Of a stretch of 64,000 nucleotides of DNA, positions 1 through 11,552 are shown piece after piece. The notes beneath the pieces were generated by a model. The model worked only from the letters and a program-made list of their open reading frames with translations. It did no database searches and was not told where the DNA came from. Every line of letters starts with the position of its first letter. Position 1 is the first letter of the stretch. A program made the position numbers and the translations under genes. Origin of the DNA: Dendrobium chrysotoxum (taxonomy: Eukaryota > Streptophyta > Magnoliopsida > Asparagales > Orchidaceae); assembly GCA_019925795.1 (NCBI GenBank), contig CM034314.1:38309774-38373773 (forward strand). Reading direction: 5' to 3'.

Positions 1-560
1 AATTTGAAGAAAACTGCTGTTTATATAGAAAATGCCCTGATCGTCCCGTACGATCATGATATCGTACGGGACGATTTGGTCATTTATGACGTCATAGACG
101 ATTGGTCAAAAAGGCAGTCCGATCGTCCAAGATGATCAGATATCGTCCAGGACGATTAGACACAAGCGATCATCCCGAGGAGTCAGGCTGGATGACCGTT
201 GATGAAAAGTATTGTCCAGGACGATTAGGTGGATCGTCCGGGATGATATGCAATAAATATGTCGGACGGGCCGAATTCCAATCGTCCAGCGGCTGACACG
301 TGGATCGTCCGGGACGATGAGATGGATTGTCCAGGACGATGAACAATAATTGGTGCAATGTCAGCCATTTGATCAGATCAGGAGGATATGGATCATATCG
401 TCCAGGACGATGTAAGGATCGTCCAGGACGATCACCAATAATTGGAATTTTTCAGCAGCAGGAGCAGTGTGGGGAGGATTTCGAACGAATCGTCTAGGAC
501 GATGTTTGGATCGTCCAGGATGAAGTGGGACGATAGTGGTATCTTCCAGGACGATGTGAA
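1..560. repeat. Palindrome array in the 3' internal region of copia A
   Basis: About a dozen copies of a 15-bp palindrome with consensus ATCGTCCNGGACGAT, mostly in pairs: 40-54 with 61-75 (exact reverse complements), 122-136 with 142-156, 211-225 with 233-247, 304-318 with 326-340, 397-411 with 418-432, and 489-503 with 510-524. Spacers are 5 to 7 bp. This block lies between pol and the missing 3' LTR. C and D lack it at this position, but the older element E has a homologous block at 43700-44110, sharing flanking words such as GAGGAGTC, GGATGACC and CTGACAC. Confidence 0.8.
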
Positions 561-1933
561 GAAAACAGAAAAAGATGAAGGATGAAGATGATCGATCAGG
601 ATCCCAAAAACACAACCATGAAATCAAAATAACACAAAAACAAATAAAACTTACCGTAAAAACACATAAAAGCATTTTTTTTTTCAAGCTGCTCAAGAAA
701 ATCAGAATTTTTTCCTTGATTTTAGATTCAAAAACCAATGACAGGACGATTGACAGCGCTGAAATCCAAAAAAGGTTGGAAATAATCAACTTTCGTAACT
801 CCGACCCCGGGCACCTTATCGATGTAATCCTCTTTCAAAACAAAAATCTGATTCAGAAGAAAAGACATTAGATTTGAAAAGAGATCCTTTCAAGCCTCGT
901 TCCAGAAGAATATCTGATATAATAGTGTTACAAAGTAAAAAATCAGAAATTAGGATTTTCAAAACTCAAGCTTTTGAAAATATTAAGTGGCGCACAGATT
1001 TCTCTAAGACATTTAACAATCTGAAAGGGAAGAAAGCTTGGTTTGGGCTCATTTTGTGCCTCTTTTTCAAATTAGTTGGCGCTTTGCGCATCTTTTGATT
1101 TTTGATACACTTTGTATATCCAATTTGGCAGTTTCGCATCTTTTCAATTTTGGGCTCATTTTATGCCTCTTTTTCAAATTATCTGGCTCACTGCGCATCT
1201 TTTATAAGCTTTCTCCTTTTCATAATCATTAAAGAGTCTCAGCTGTGAGATTATCTTCCAGACATAGGAGATGACTCTCCACAGTAAGGAAGAACGATTC
1301 ACAAAACAAAAGCCATACAACATGTGATAAATGCAATCACTTGGTTTAGAAAATTAAACTAATGACTCAAGACTTTGAAAACCACTATTGATATGAGGCA
1401 GATTACTGTAGGAAAATAAAATAATCTCTACTTCAAAAATTAACATTTTAATTTTGAAGAAGATTTTTATTCAAAAGAAACTATACACCAGTAAAGGAGT
1501 TAGAGGAAGATAAACAATCATCAATGTTTCTTCCCTTTAACAGATTCAGTGGAATCAATCACTGCTTACCAGCTTCCAAACCAAAATAAGGTAAAAACTC
1601 TCAGTCAAAACTTCAGATCATCAGAAGTAGTGAGCGGTGATCAGATTTTGAAAAGCATAAAACAGTAAGTGCAAGATATGAACCAGTAAATAAAAATAGG
1701 TAGAAAATCACAGCAAAGTAAATACTCAAATCAAACTAACAGTAAGGCTAACACAGAAATCAGCAGAAGAAATAAAATCAACTGAAAGCAAATAATCAAA
1801 CCAAACTAACTAACAGAAATCAGAAATCAGAATACCAAAACTAACTAACAGAAATCAGAAATCAGAATACCAAAACTAACTAACAGAAATCAGAATACCA
1901 ATCAGAACAATCATAAATCAGCAGTCATAAGAA
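561..1933 (-). other. 3' untranslated internal region of copia A
   Basis: Non-coding sequence between pol and the palindrome array. From about 690 to 1933 it is clearly homologous to 30742-31960 of C and 51890-53077 of D. Left of about 690 it diverges from C and D. Short open frames here are spurious and not shared between copies. Confidence 0.75.
1801..1898. repeat. 35-bp tandem repeat just downstream of copia A pol
   Basis: Three head-to-tail copies of a 35-bp unit (1801-1835, 1836-1870, 1871-1898, the last shortened by 7 bp), built on ACTAACTAACAGAAATCAGA. C (about 30785-30885) and D (about 52940-53045) have the same words in less regular form, so copy number varies between family members. 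Confidence 0.8.
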
Positions 1934-4900
1934 TCAAGCATTTATATCAATCACTCCTAATTTGGTTCTCAAAATGCTGAATGAGTCAAAAGCCAGTGGT
2001 TTAGTGAATATGTCAGCCAGCTGATTTTCAGTTGCTACATGATGTAGCTCAATGTCCCGTTTTGTAACATGGTCCCTAATGAAGTGATGCCTAATATCAA
2101 TGTGTTTGGTCCTAGAATATTGGATTGGATTCTTAGAAATATGGATGACACTAGTATTATCACACAGAACAGAAATTGTGCCAACAGGTACCCCTAAATC
2201 TAAAACTTGTTGCTTCAACCAAAGAACTTGGGCCACAGAACTCCCTAAGGCAATGTACTCAGCTTCAGCAGTGGAAAGTGCAATTGAGTTCTGTTTTCTA
2301 CTGGACCAGGAGACTAACGACTGTCCTATGAATTGACAAGTCCCAGAGATGCTCTTCCTATCCACCCTACACCCCACAAAGTCAGAATTAGAATATCCAA
2401 TGATCTCAAAAGAGGTGTTGTGCCTAGGGTACCAAATTCTTAGGTTTGGGGTCCCTAAAAGATATCTAAGAATTCTCTTAATAGCAGTCAGGTGGGACTC
2501 TTTAGGATCAGCCTGAAACCTAGCACAAAGATAGACACTAAACATGATATCAGGTCGGCTAGCAGTCAGGTAAAGCAGTGAACCTATTATCCCTCTATAC
2601 TTCTTCTGATCAACAGATTTTCCATTTAAATCCTTATCTAACTGAACTAAGGAGGGCATGGGAGTATTGATTGGCTTGGCTTTGTCCATTTCATATTTCT
2701 TCAAAATATCCTTAGTGTATTTTGTTTGATTGAGAAAGGTTCCATCATCCGTTTGCCTTATGCTAAACCCAAAAAGTAGGACAACTCTCCCATCATACTC
2801 ATCTCAAACTCCTTACTCATTTGTTTTAGAAAACTCTTCACATAAATATTTATCAGAAGATCCAAAAATTATATCATCAACATAGATCTGGACAATGAGT
2901 AAGTCATCCCCTAATCTCCTCAAAAAAAGGGTGGTGTCTACGCTCCCCTTAACAAACTCTCTTTTAAACAGGAATGTGCTAAGCCTCTCATACCAAGCTC
3001 TGGGTGCCTATTTCAATCCATATAAGGCCTTTTTTAATTTATAGACATGACTTGGATATTGAGAACTCTCAAAACCTGGGGGTTGTTCTACAAAAATATC
3101 TTCTTTAATTACCCCATTTAAAAAAGCACTATTGACATCCATTTGAAACAGCTTAAATCCCTTATAACAGGCAAAGGCTAGTAGCACTCTAATGGCTTCA
3201 AATCTAGCTACAGGGGTAAAAGTCTCCTCAAAATCAATCCCTTCTATCTGATTATACCCCTTAGCCACCAATCTTGCCTTATTTCTCACCACCACACCAG
3301 AATCATTCATCTTATTCTTAAAGACCCACTTGGTTCCCACAATACCTTGATTTTTAGGTCTTTCTACTAACTCCCAAACATCATTCCTTACAAATTGATT
3401 CAATTCTTCCTGCATAGCTAAAATCCAAAATTCATCCGACAAGGCTTAATTAATGTTGGTGGGTTCAGTCATTGAGATAAAGGCAGAATGGTTTACTTCC
3501 TTCCTAAGTCCATGCCTAGTCCTAACACCTTCAGAAGGGTCTCCTAAGATCAGTTCTTTAGGATGACTCGAAGAATATCTCCAATCTTTAGGCAACTCGG
3601 TCTGAGGTTCTACCCTTTCCTCCAAATTTGTATTTCTAACTCCTTGGGTAACCTTAACAATCTCTTCATCTTCTACTTCAGATCTAGACTCCTTAGGATC
3701 AGATTCATCAAACACTACATGGGTTGTTTCTTCCACCACCAGAGTCCTCCTATTGAACACCTTAAAGGATTTCCCCATACTTGAATATCCTAAGAACACT
3801 CCTTCATCAGATTTGGGGTCAAATTTTCCTAAGGGTGATTTCCCGTTGTTCAGAATGAAAACGTTATTGCCAAGGACATGGAGATGGGACAGATTTTTAG
3901 TTCTACCCTTAATGATCTCATAAGGTGTCTTGTTCAGTTTGACTCACATTCACCCTATTCAGCAGATAACAGGCAGTGTTCACCGCTTCAGCCCAAAAGT
4001 ATTTTGGAAGTGAATACTCGGCAAGCATGGCTCTAGTGGCTTCCACTAAGGACCTGTTCTTCCTTTCAGCTACCCTGTTCTGCTGAGGGGTCCTAGGAGC
4101 TAAAAAATTGTGACTAATCCCATGATTCTCACAAAAACTTCCAAATCTTTCATTTTCAAACTCCCCTCTGTGATCACTATGGATGGTAATAATCTCACAT
4201 CCTAACTTCTTCTGAATCCAAGTAGAGAAAGATCTAAACTCATCAAATGACTCAGATTTATGTGACAAAAACTTAACCCAAGTGAACCTCGAATAATCAT
4301 CTACAATCATAAAACCATAGACTCTCCCCCCTAAGCTGGCAGTGCTAATGGGTCCAAAGAGGTCCATGTGAAGAACTTCTAAAGGTCTAGAGGTGCTAAT
4401 GTCCTTAATAGAGTGAAAAGAGGACTGGACTTGCTTCCCCAACTGACAGGCATCACACAGGTGATCCTTAGTGAACTTAAGCTTAGGCACACCTCTAACT
4501 AAGTCCTTTTGGGTGACTCTCCTAAGGGTTTTTATACTAGCATGACACAATCTCCTATGTCATAACCAAGTCTCATCAGCAGCAGTTTTTAAGCAAATTG
4601 AATTATCAGATTTAATGCAACTTACATCCAGCTTGTAGACGTTGTTGATCCTTTGCCCCTGCAAAACAACTTCATCATTTAAGCTTAAAATGCAGCCAGT
4701 GGGCAGGAATTTGATGCTGTATCCCTTGTCACAGAGTTGACTGATGCTCAGCAAGTTGTGTTTCAGTCCATCTACAAGCAAAATATTATCAATCATAAAA
4801 TTCTTTGAATCACCAATTATACCTGTACCTACCACCTTTCTGGTGGTGTTATCTCCAATTGTAACCTTGCCTCTAGCTCTGGCCTCCAGCGAAATGAACT

Positions 4901-4982
4901 GATTTATATCTCCAGTTATATGTCTAGAACATCCGCTGTCCAGGTACCACATGCTCTCACGAGGTCTTGTGTGAGAGCACAC
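1934..4982 (-). pseudogene. pol: Broken pol of copia A (protease, integrase, RT, RNase H)
   Basis: Domain order on the minus strand: protease with DSGCSRH motif (4982-4560), integrase with zinc-binding region and D,D,E core (4550-3918), integrase C-terminal part (3799-3446), RT (3442-2705) and RNase H (2704-1934). Compared with element C there are nonsense changes at about 4551 (Trp to TGA), 3443 (Gln to TAA) and 3008 (Gln to TAG), a 2-bp deletion near 3943, and a further shift near 2780-2820. Two conserved integrase glycines read as Arg (HSDHRGEF and PQQNRVAE). The protein would process Gag-Pol, integrate cDNA and reverse-transcribe element RNA if intact; this copy cannot. Confidence 0.9.
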
Positions 4983-4993
4983 CTACAAAAGTA

Positions 4994-6803
4994 TCAAACG
5001 TCAGTCTTAGGAACCCAAACAGGTTTGGGTTCCTTCTTATGAAAAGAAGAATGCAATGCATGCATGCTGTGCTGTGAAACAGGCAGTTTGGGTTTCCACA
5101 CCCAATGTGTACTACGGTGAACAGTGCAGGTGTGGCAAATGTGTCCTAACATGCCACATGAAAAGCATCTAACACCAGGAAAAGGGTTAACTAATCTACG
5201 TGGGTGATAGTGCCTCTTCCTAGATGTATATGAAACATGCTTTGATGAACTTGCAACATATTTTTCAAACGGTGGCGGTGCATAAAATTGTTCAAAAGTA
5301 GGCGGTGTTTTGTTCTTTTCAAAAGCACTGATTTTCACTTTCAAAAACTCATTTTCTTTCTTTAAACTTGCAATTTCAAATTTTAAGGTTCCATTGCTAC
5401 TTTCTACTTCACATGCCATTGTATCTAACTCTTTAAAAGCTTTCTAAGTCCACATGCATGGTTTTCAATGAATCATGCTCAGAAACTAAATCAGAATATT
5501 TTTTATTCAACTCATCGAATTCATCAAGCAAGGACATGTGATTGGAATCAAGTGTGGAATGATCTTTAACTACAGAATCATGCTCTTTTTGCAAATTCAA
5601 GTAATCTAATTTCAAACTAGCATGAGTTTTCTTAAGTTTCTTATAGGATGTATGAATTCTTTCAAAAACTTCAAATAATTGATCGTGAGTTAGCTCACAT
5701 ACCTCTTCCTAATCCGACTGACCAGGGTGATCATCAGCCATCAGACATAAGTTTATTTCCTCCTCTTCAGCTTCAGTCTCAGAAGAGTCAGAAGCAGAGT
5801 CTGCCCAGAATGCCTTCTGAATCCGCTTCTTGTCATTTCTAAACTTTGGTTTCTCCTCACCCTTCTCCTTGCTTGGGTGAGCTTTAAGTGTAGGACAATC
5901 AGCCTTAATGTGTCCAGGCTTCCTGCATTCAAAACAAACAAATTCAGATGAACCCTTAAAATTTTTATTGGACTTACCCTTGTTCCACTTCTGATAGTTC
6001 TTATGTTTCTTCCTTATAAAGCTTTTGAATTGCCTTGTGATTAAGGCAACATCATCGCTATCAGACCCGGAAGTGCTAGCATCTGAATCTTTAGCCTTTA
6101 ATGCCACTGTCTTCTCTTTCTTGCGTTCACCTGCATCAAGTTACCTTTGGTTCACCCCTTGCTCATAAGCAATGAGTGATCCAAGTAAGCTGTCAATAGA
6201 GTAAGTATTTAAATCTTTAGATTCAGTAATAGCAGTAATCTTAGCATCATAAGAAGTAGGCAAACATCTAAGAATTTTGTTTACTCTTTCATAGTTAGTA
6301 AGTTCTCTACCTAGAGTATGCAAAGAGGTAACAATCTGAGTGAACCTTGTGTACATTTCTGAAATAGTCTCACTAGGTTTCATGCAAAAAAGTTCGTAAT
6401 CATGTAACAAGATGTTTAACCTAGACTGTTTGACTTCAGTTGTACCTTCGTATGTTATACAAAATCTATCCCAGATTTTCTTTCCCGTTGTACAAGTAGA
6501 AATACGCATATAGTCTTCAGATTTTAAAGCACAAAAGAAACAGTTCAAGCATTTTGCATTTAACTGTGCTAAATCATGATCATCAAACGTCCAATCAGCA
6601 AAAGGTAATTTAGTTTTCACATTGTTAATCAATCTAAAAGGTGGTTCGTATCCGTCCTTAACTAACATCCTCATGCGATAATCAATAGATTGCAGAAAAG
6701 TAGACATGCGTGTTTTACAAAAATCAAAAGGAATATTATCAAACAACGGTGGTCTTGTAATAGAATAACCTTCAGCAGTATTACGATTGTTACAGTTAGC
6801 TAT
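4994..6803 (-). pseudogene. gag: Broken gag of copia A
   Basis: Homologous to the intact gag of C. The N-terminal UBN2-like gag domain is at 6746-6141, the first zinc knuckle (CFECRKPGHIKADC) lies in 6107-5709, a coiled-coil stretch at 5615-5433, and a second knuckle (CFSCGMLGHICHTC) in 5419-4994. The start codon is lost: at 6803-6801 the minus strand reads ATA where C and D read ATG before GCTAA. In-frame stops near 6140, 5708 and 5432 break the frame. The stop at 4996-4994 and the 11-base gap before the pol frame match C and D exactly. Confidence 0.88.
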
Positions 6804-6844
6804 GGATCAAATTCAAAAGTTTTCAAACCTAAATTTTGAATCCC

Positions 6845-6856
6845 GCTCTGATACCA
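6845..6856 (-). other. Primer binding site of copia A (initiator tRNA-Met)
   Basis: The minus strand reads TGGTATCAGAGC two bases inside the 5' LTR end, the standard plant initiator tRNA-Met complementary site that primes minus-strand cDNA. Confidence 0.93.
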
Positions 6857-7540
6857 CTTGAAAGTTCGATAGGGATATTAAGCCCTAGTGAACTAGTCCC
6901 GAGGCTAACCTAGAGGGGGGGTGAATTGGTTATTTAAAAATTTCATGATAACAATAAAAATCTTTTCGATACGTAGCAGTGGAAACACATAAACAAGAAC
7001 GAAAAGATCAACCAAAGATATTCACCCAAGCAGTTAATACCAGAAAAGTAAAGTGCAAAACTGAATCAGAAAAGCAAACCAAATTTTATAGTGGTTTGGT
7101 CAACTTGACCTACGTCCACGCCCCGGAGCCTCCCCTCCGGGTATTGCACTAAACAAAAAGTGTCTCTCCTTTTGCTCCCACAGCAAGGCGGAGAAGCCTG
7201 TACAAACACCTCCTTTTCTCCACTCGGTGAGGCAGAGAACCCGACCTCCTTTCGCTTCCTCCTGAAGCAGGCAGAGAACCTTCGAACTCCTTTTGCTTCC
7301 ACCTGAAGCGGGCAGAGAACCCCGGATCTTCTTGCGAACGATCCTCCCACGACGAACACTGACTAGACGAAAGACGACGAGCAGAGAAGACGACTCTGAT
7401 CCGTGCTTGGAGCAACCTTAGTGAATCCCTCACTAACTCCCCCTCACAAGATCTTCTCTCTCTCTCCCAACTCTCTCTCTCTCTAGGGTTTCTCAGGGAA
7501 GAAAGGCAGCAAAAGATTTTTCTTGTTTTAAGAAAAGTTC

Positions 7541-7547
7541 TTTTATA
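7541..7547 (-). promoter_or_regulatory. TATA box in copia A LTR
   Basis: The minus strand reads CCTATAAAAGAAC just downstream of the palindrome array and about 60-80 bp upstream of the GA-rich tract. C and D have TTTAAAAG at the same place. Inferred as the element's Pol II promoter core; the start site is not known. Confidence 0.55.
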
Positions 7548-7590
7548 GGAGGGCTTAAAATTTGCCCTTAATCTCAACTGGTCGGCCAAG

Positions 7591-8264
7591 ATCATCCAAG
7601 ATGATCGATAGTTCATCCTGTACGATCAGTTCAAATTCAGCTATTTCAGCCTGGATGATCTGGCTCTTCTAGACGATCAGTAGAAAAAATTATTCATATC
7701 GTCCCGTACGATCCTACGATCGTCCGGGGCGATTAGTGCAAATCGAGGAAAATCGTCCAGAAGACAGTTCGGGTCGTCCAGAGAAATCTGTGCTGGACGA
7801 CCAAAAAATGACTTGATCATCCAGTATGATGGGGACATCGTCCTGTATAATTAGTTCAAAAAGGCCCTAAATCGTCCTGTATATAGTTCTGGATGTACAG
7901 CTTAAATGCACTAAACGATCAAGATCATCCGGGATGATCCTACGATCGTCCAGGACGATATAATCGTATCCACCAAAAATAAATTGCTTTCCTTAATTAC
8001 CAGATTAAATTAGGCATGATTGTACTGAATCGTCCGGGACGATACACATATCGTCCGGGATGATCAGACCAAATAACTTAAAATAAAAACTTGTCTAACT
8101 TGATCTGGCAGCTGAGAATTTCTGATTTGAGCATATCGTCCCGTACGATCCAACGATCGTCCAGGACAATCTGCTTAATCAGACCCTCTTAACTTAGTCG
8201 CCCTAATTAGGGTTTCTGTTTTTACCTGATCGTCCACGACGATGTCAATATCGTTCAGGACGAT
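7591..8264 (-). repeat. Paired-palindrome array in copia A 5' LTR
   Basis: Decayed version of the array in C and D. The best remaining pair is 8229-8243 with 8250-8264, 6 bp apart. Many arms have ATCATCC or GGATGAT in place of ATCGTCC or GGACGAT, as expected of methylated-CpG decay. Confidence 0.75.
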
Positions 8265-8515
8265 CTGAACAAAAACTGAACAGAAACTCTAATTCACTCA
8301 AGCTCTCCCCCTGAGTGTGTATGTGCAAGGTTACTTAGCTAGGGGATCAGTTACATTACAATTGACTCAATAAAATGAAAAACAGTACATTGGATACACT
8401 TGGACCCGATCTTGACTTGGCTTGAGTGGCTCGTGGTCTTTTGTGCCTGAAACAGATTAGCCAAGCAAAACACACTGGAAACATGTTTGTCATCATCAAA
8501 ACTAGATTTACAACA

Positions 8516-10076
8516 CATTTGCGTCATGGAGGAGGAATTCAAATTGGATTCACCAGGTGAAAGATAGTAAAGGAGAGTTGGTGGAAGATCAAGGTCAAAT
8601 TGAGGGTGTCTTTCATGAATACTTTGTGAATAAATGGAAGATTAGAAGATGCAAGTTGAGGGGGTGGTTGGTCCCTGGTCATATGTTGGATGACATAGAT
8701 AGAAATCATCTTCAAGATGACTTCAAGATGGAGGAGCTGGATTCGGTAGTGGCTCAGCAGGAATCTAATATATCACAAGGTATTGATGGCATCTCATACT
8801 TTTTTGTTAAAACTTATTGGAATATTATAGAAAAGATGTTTGGAAGGCCATTGCTTACTTCTTTAGGATTGGTACTATGAGTCCTAGTTGGAAGGAGACG
8901 TTGGTGGTCCTTATCCCTAAAGTTGAGAATCCTATGACTCCTTCTAATTACAGACCTATCAGCCTCTGTTTGTCTATCTATAAGATTGTTTCCAAGTTGT
9001 TGTTAAATAGATTGATTGGAGTCAATCCTAAGTTGGTTTATGAGGAACAAGTGGCTTTTATTAAAGGCCGTTCTATCTCAGATCATATTCTCTTAGCCCA
9101 AGAGATGTTCAACAAGTTTAGATATTCCAAATCTAAAAAAGTTTTGATGGCTATAAAGGTTGATATGGAACAAGCCTGCGATAGTATGGGATGGTCTACT
9201 CTTAGGCAAGTTCTGGTAAATTTTGGTTTCCCAAACATGTTTGTTGATCTCCTTCTTCAGTGTGTTTCTGATCCTAAATTCTCAATCTTGATTAATGGTT
9301 ATGGTTTAACTTGGATTGAAGCCAGGAGTGGATTTAGGCAAGGATGTCCCTTGTCACTGTACCTATTTATCCTCTGCTCTCAACTTCTGTCTGATGCTAT
9401 TACTCAGAGAGGGAAAGGTTTGGGCATTAAGGTGGCTACCAATGCTGAAATTATTTCTCATATGTTATATGCGGATGATATTCTTTTGTTTTTGGAAATA
9501 AATGGTAAGAAAGTGAATAAAGCTAGGAATATCTTGTTTGAATACTGTAGGTGGACGGGCCAGAAAGTCAATATTCAGAAGTCCTCCATTCTGTTTGGGA
9601 GGTCCATCAAGAGTTGCTGAAGAAGGTCTTTGGCTAAGATCTTGGGCTTCAAAGTGGTAAAAGAGTTTATGTACCTTGGGATCAAGATGTCATTGAGAAG
9701 ATTGACAGTTGCTGATTTTAGCAATCTTTTAGAAAAAGCTTCTAAGGTGTTAAATGTTTGGGGAAATCGTCTTATTTCTCTTTCAGGGAAGATACTTCTT
9801 GTTAAAACTGTTTACTCTTCCCTGTCTATTTTTCTTTCTACACACTCTCTGGTTCCAATGGCTATTCTTCATGCTTTGGATAGAATGTGTAGGGAATTTT
9901 TGTGGAATAAGCAAGATGGGAGCAAGGGTCTTCACTATGTTTCCTGGGGCATTCTCTGCAGGCCGAGGTGTTTGGGTGGCCAAGGTGTTCAATCAATTGC
10001 TGCTAAGTTGGCTCCTCTTTGGGCTAAGTTTGCTTGGAATCTAATCTCAGATTCATCTACATTCCTGTACAGGTAG
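8516..10076 (+). pseudogene. LINE 1 reverse transcriptase
   Basis: Frames at 8557-8880, 8817-9620 and 9630-10076 together form an L1 ORF2 RT. Visible motifs: NYRPISL followed by a KLLLNRL stretch, QVAFIKGRSISDHILLAQE, a degenerate palm motif (KVDMEQACDSMGW), a degenerate RQGCPLS block, and the catalytic YADD (MLYADDILLF) near 9465. The downstream thumb and connection regions follow. A frameshift near 8850 and stops at 9618 and 10074 make it non-functional. Confidence 0.88.
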
Positions 10077-10268
10077 ATACGAGCTAAGTACGGGAATGAT
10101 ATCTATAAATTTCATGGGAAAAGGTTTAGCTCTCCTACGATAAAGATTATTTTACACGATTTTAAATCCTTACAAAATGTAATTAGATGGAGAGTATCAT
10201 CGGGTGAATCCATTGATACCTTAAATGATATTTGGATTTTAGATAAAGCAATTGCAAAATGGCCTACT

Positions 10269-11510
10269 TTGGTTGTGAATATGGAAGAGCAAATGCTTAG
10301 GCTAGACTACTTCATTTCTAATGGGATATGGAATGAAGCCAAATTTCCAAGGAAAGGACCATTGCTAGCTAAGAATTTGGTGGACATTATTAAACTTGTT
10401 CCTATCTCTACTGAACAGGGGGGTGATCAGCTAGACCTCTTGTGCAAGTGTTCTGGTAAGTCAATATCTGCTCTTATTTCCCATAAGCTTTGTGGGAATG
10501 TTGATGAAGACCTGTATGGGTGTTGGAGAAGAAACCTGAAGCTAAGACCTCAGGTTGAGTTATTTTGGTGGCGTTTAACTATTAATACCATACCTATGAA
10601 TGAGCTTTTGATGTATAGAAGACTAGCTAAAAATGGAGGGTGTCCTAGAGGATGTCAGGTTGTGGAAAATGTGGATCATGTAGCAGTTTGTTGCATTAAG
10701 CTTATGCAGGTTTTTACTGTTCTTAGGAGTTGGGGGCTCTTCATTCCTGTGTTCTCATCTTTTGAAGATTGTTTGTTGGGTTTGAAATGCTTGGCTAGAA
10801 ATGGTCCTTTCCTTGGTAATGTATATTGCTCGGTGGTCTTCTTAAGTTGGAAGAGTAGAAATAAAGTTTCTCATGGTGAAAAGAAGGCTAGCATCACAAA
10901 GGTTGCGACTAATGCAGTTTGTATGGCTGTGGCATCCTTCAAAGAAAGTTCAGATTACTGGGATTCCAACCAGCTCTTTGAGCTATCTTCTTATTGGCAT
11001 CCTCCTCCACCCGAATGGATTAAACTCAATGTTGATGCTTCTCTAGGGACTAATTACATTGCCAGCATTGGAGGTGTTTTTAGGGACTATTTTGGAAGAT
11101 TCTTAGGTGCCTTTGGAGTCAAATGTATGCATTAGGATTCTTCTCAGTTAGAGCTTTTGGCGATCTTCTTGGCTAAGAGGTTCATACAAGAATGGATGTA
11201 AGATTTCAAAGGAATTATCATTGAAGGGGACAATAAGAATTGATGGATTTGGTTCAGAAAATTTTTAATAAAATGCCTGTCATAAAAGGGCATTCAAAGA
11301 TGCAGGATTTTTCTTTTCTTAATGTGTTTAATTAAGTTTTATTTCATTATGTGAATAGGAAGAGTAATAAGTTAGCGGATTTTTGTGCTAACTATACTCG
11401 ATCTTTTGATTTCTTTTGGGAAGATTTGGGTAGTAAGGATGTTCCTCCTTCCTTTGTTTCTTTACTAAAGGAGGATAGTCATAGTGGTTCTATCTCTTAG
11501 TTTTGGTATT
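10269..11510 (+). pseudogene. LINE 1 C-terminal region with RNase H domain
   Basis: Open from 10269 to 11135, then stops at 11133 and near 11200. It has the CCHC-like linker region typical of plant L1 ORF2 (WWRLTINTIPMNELL ... GCPRGCQVVENVDHV, near 10560-10690), then RNase H starting at WIKLNVDAS (first catalytic Asp) near 11015, a Glu in SQLELLA near 11145, and an Asp in EGDNKN near 11230 after the stop. Decayed. Confidence 0.8.
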
Positions 11511-11552
11511 TAGTTTTTAATAAAGCTGCTTCTAGCATTTCTTAAAAAAAAA

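Larger units (their letters stand above)
1..8515 (-). mobile_element. Ty1/copia retrotransposon A (3' LTR outside window)
   Basis: Minus-strand LTR retrotransposon read right to left: 5' LTR (8515-6859), tRNA-Met primer site, gag, pol, then a long 3' internal region that reaches the left edge. It belongs to the same family as elements C (24114-33908) and D (49910-59704), shown by closely similar gag, pol and LTR sequence. The 3' LTR is not in the window. At its right edge it splits an L1 reading frame, whose codons resume directly at 8516, so A is younger than LINE 1. The 5 bases after the LTR, CATTT, should be the target duplication, but the partner copy lies outside the window. Coding regions carry several stops and a frameshift, so this copy looks non-autonomous. 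Confidence 0.92.
6859..8515 (-). repeat. 5' LTR of copia A
   Basis: 1657-bp LTR beginning TGTTG (minus, 8515) and ending CTTTCA (6859), with TG...CA termini. In order it holds the palindrome array (8264-7591), a TATA box (7547-7541), a CT/GA-rich tract, the serial hairpin region (about 7360-7090), the GACGTAGG...CCAAACCAC motif shared by the copia LTRs here, and a poly-G/C tract near the end. The palindromes here are more mutated (CpG to TpG or CpA) than in C and D. Confidence 0.92.
8516..11552 (+). mobile_element. L1-type LINE 1 (5' part cut off by copia A)
   Basis: Plus-strand non-LTR retrotransposon with reverse transcriptase, a C-terminal RNase H domain as in plant L1 elements, and a 9-A tail at 11544-11552. 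The 5' side ends at copia A's LTR, inside the FHA-like codons that precede the RT, so the endonuclease half should lie left of copia A outside the window. Its 3' end lies within the RT region of LINE 2, so it inserted into LINE 2 in the opposite orientation. Confidence 0.88.

Noticed and set aside
373..789. 138-codon minus-strand open frame
   Set aside because: It crosses the palindrome array and a T-rich tract, has no domain, and is not kept in C, D or E.
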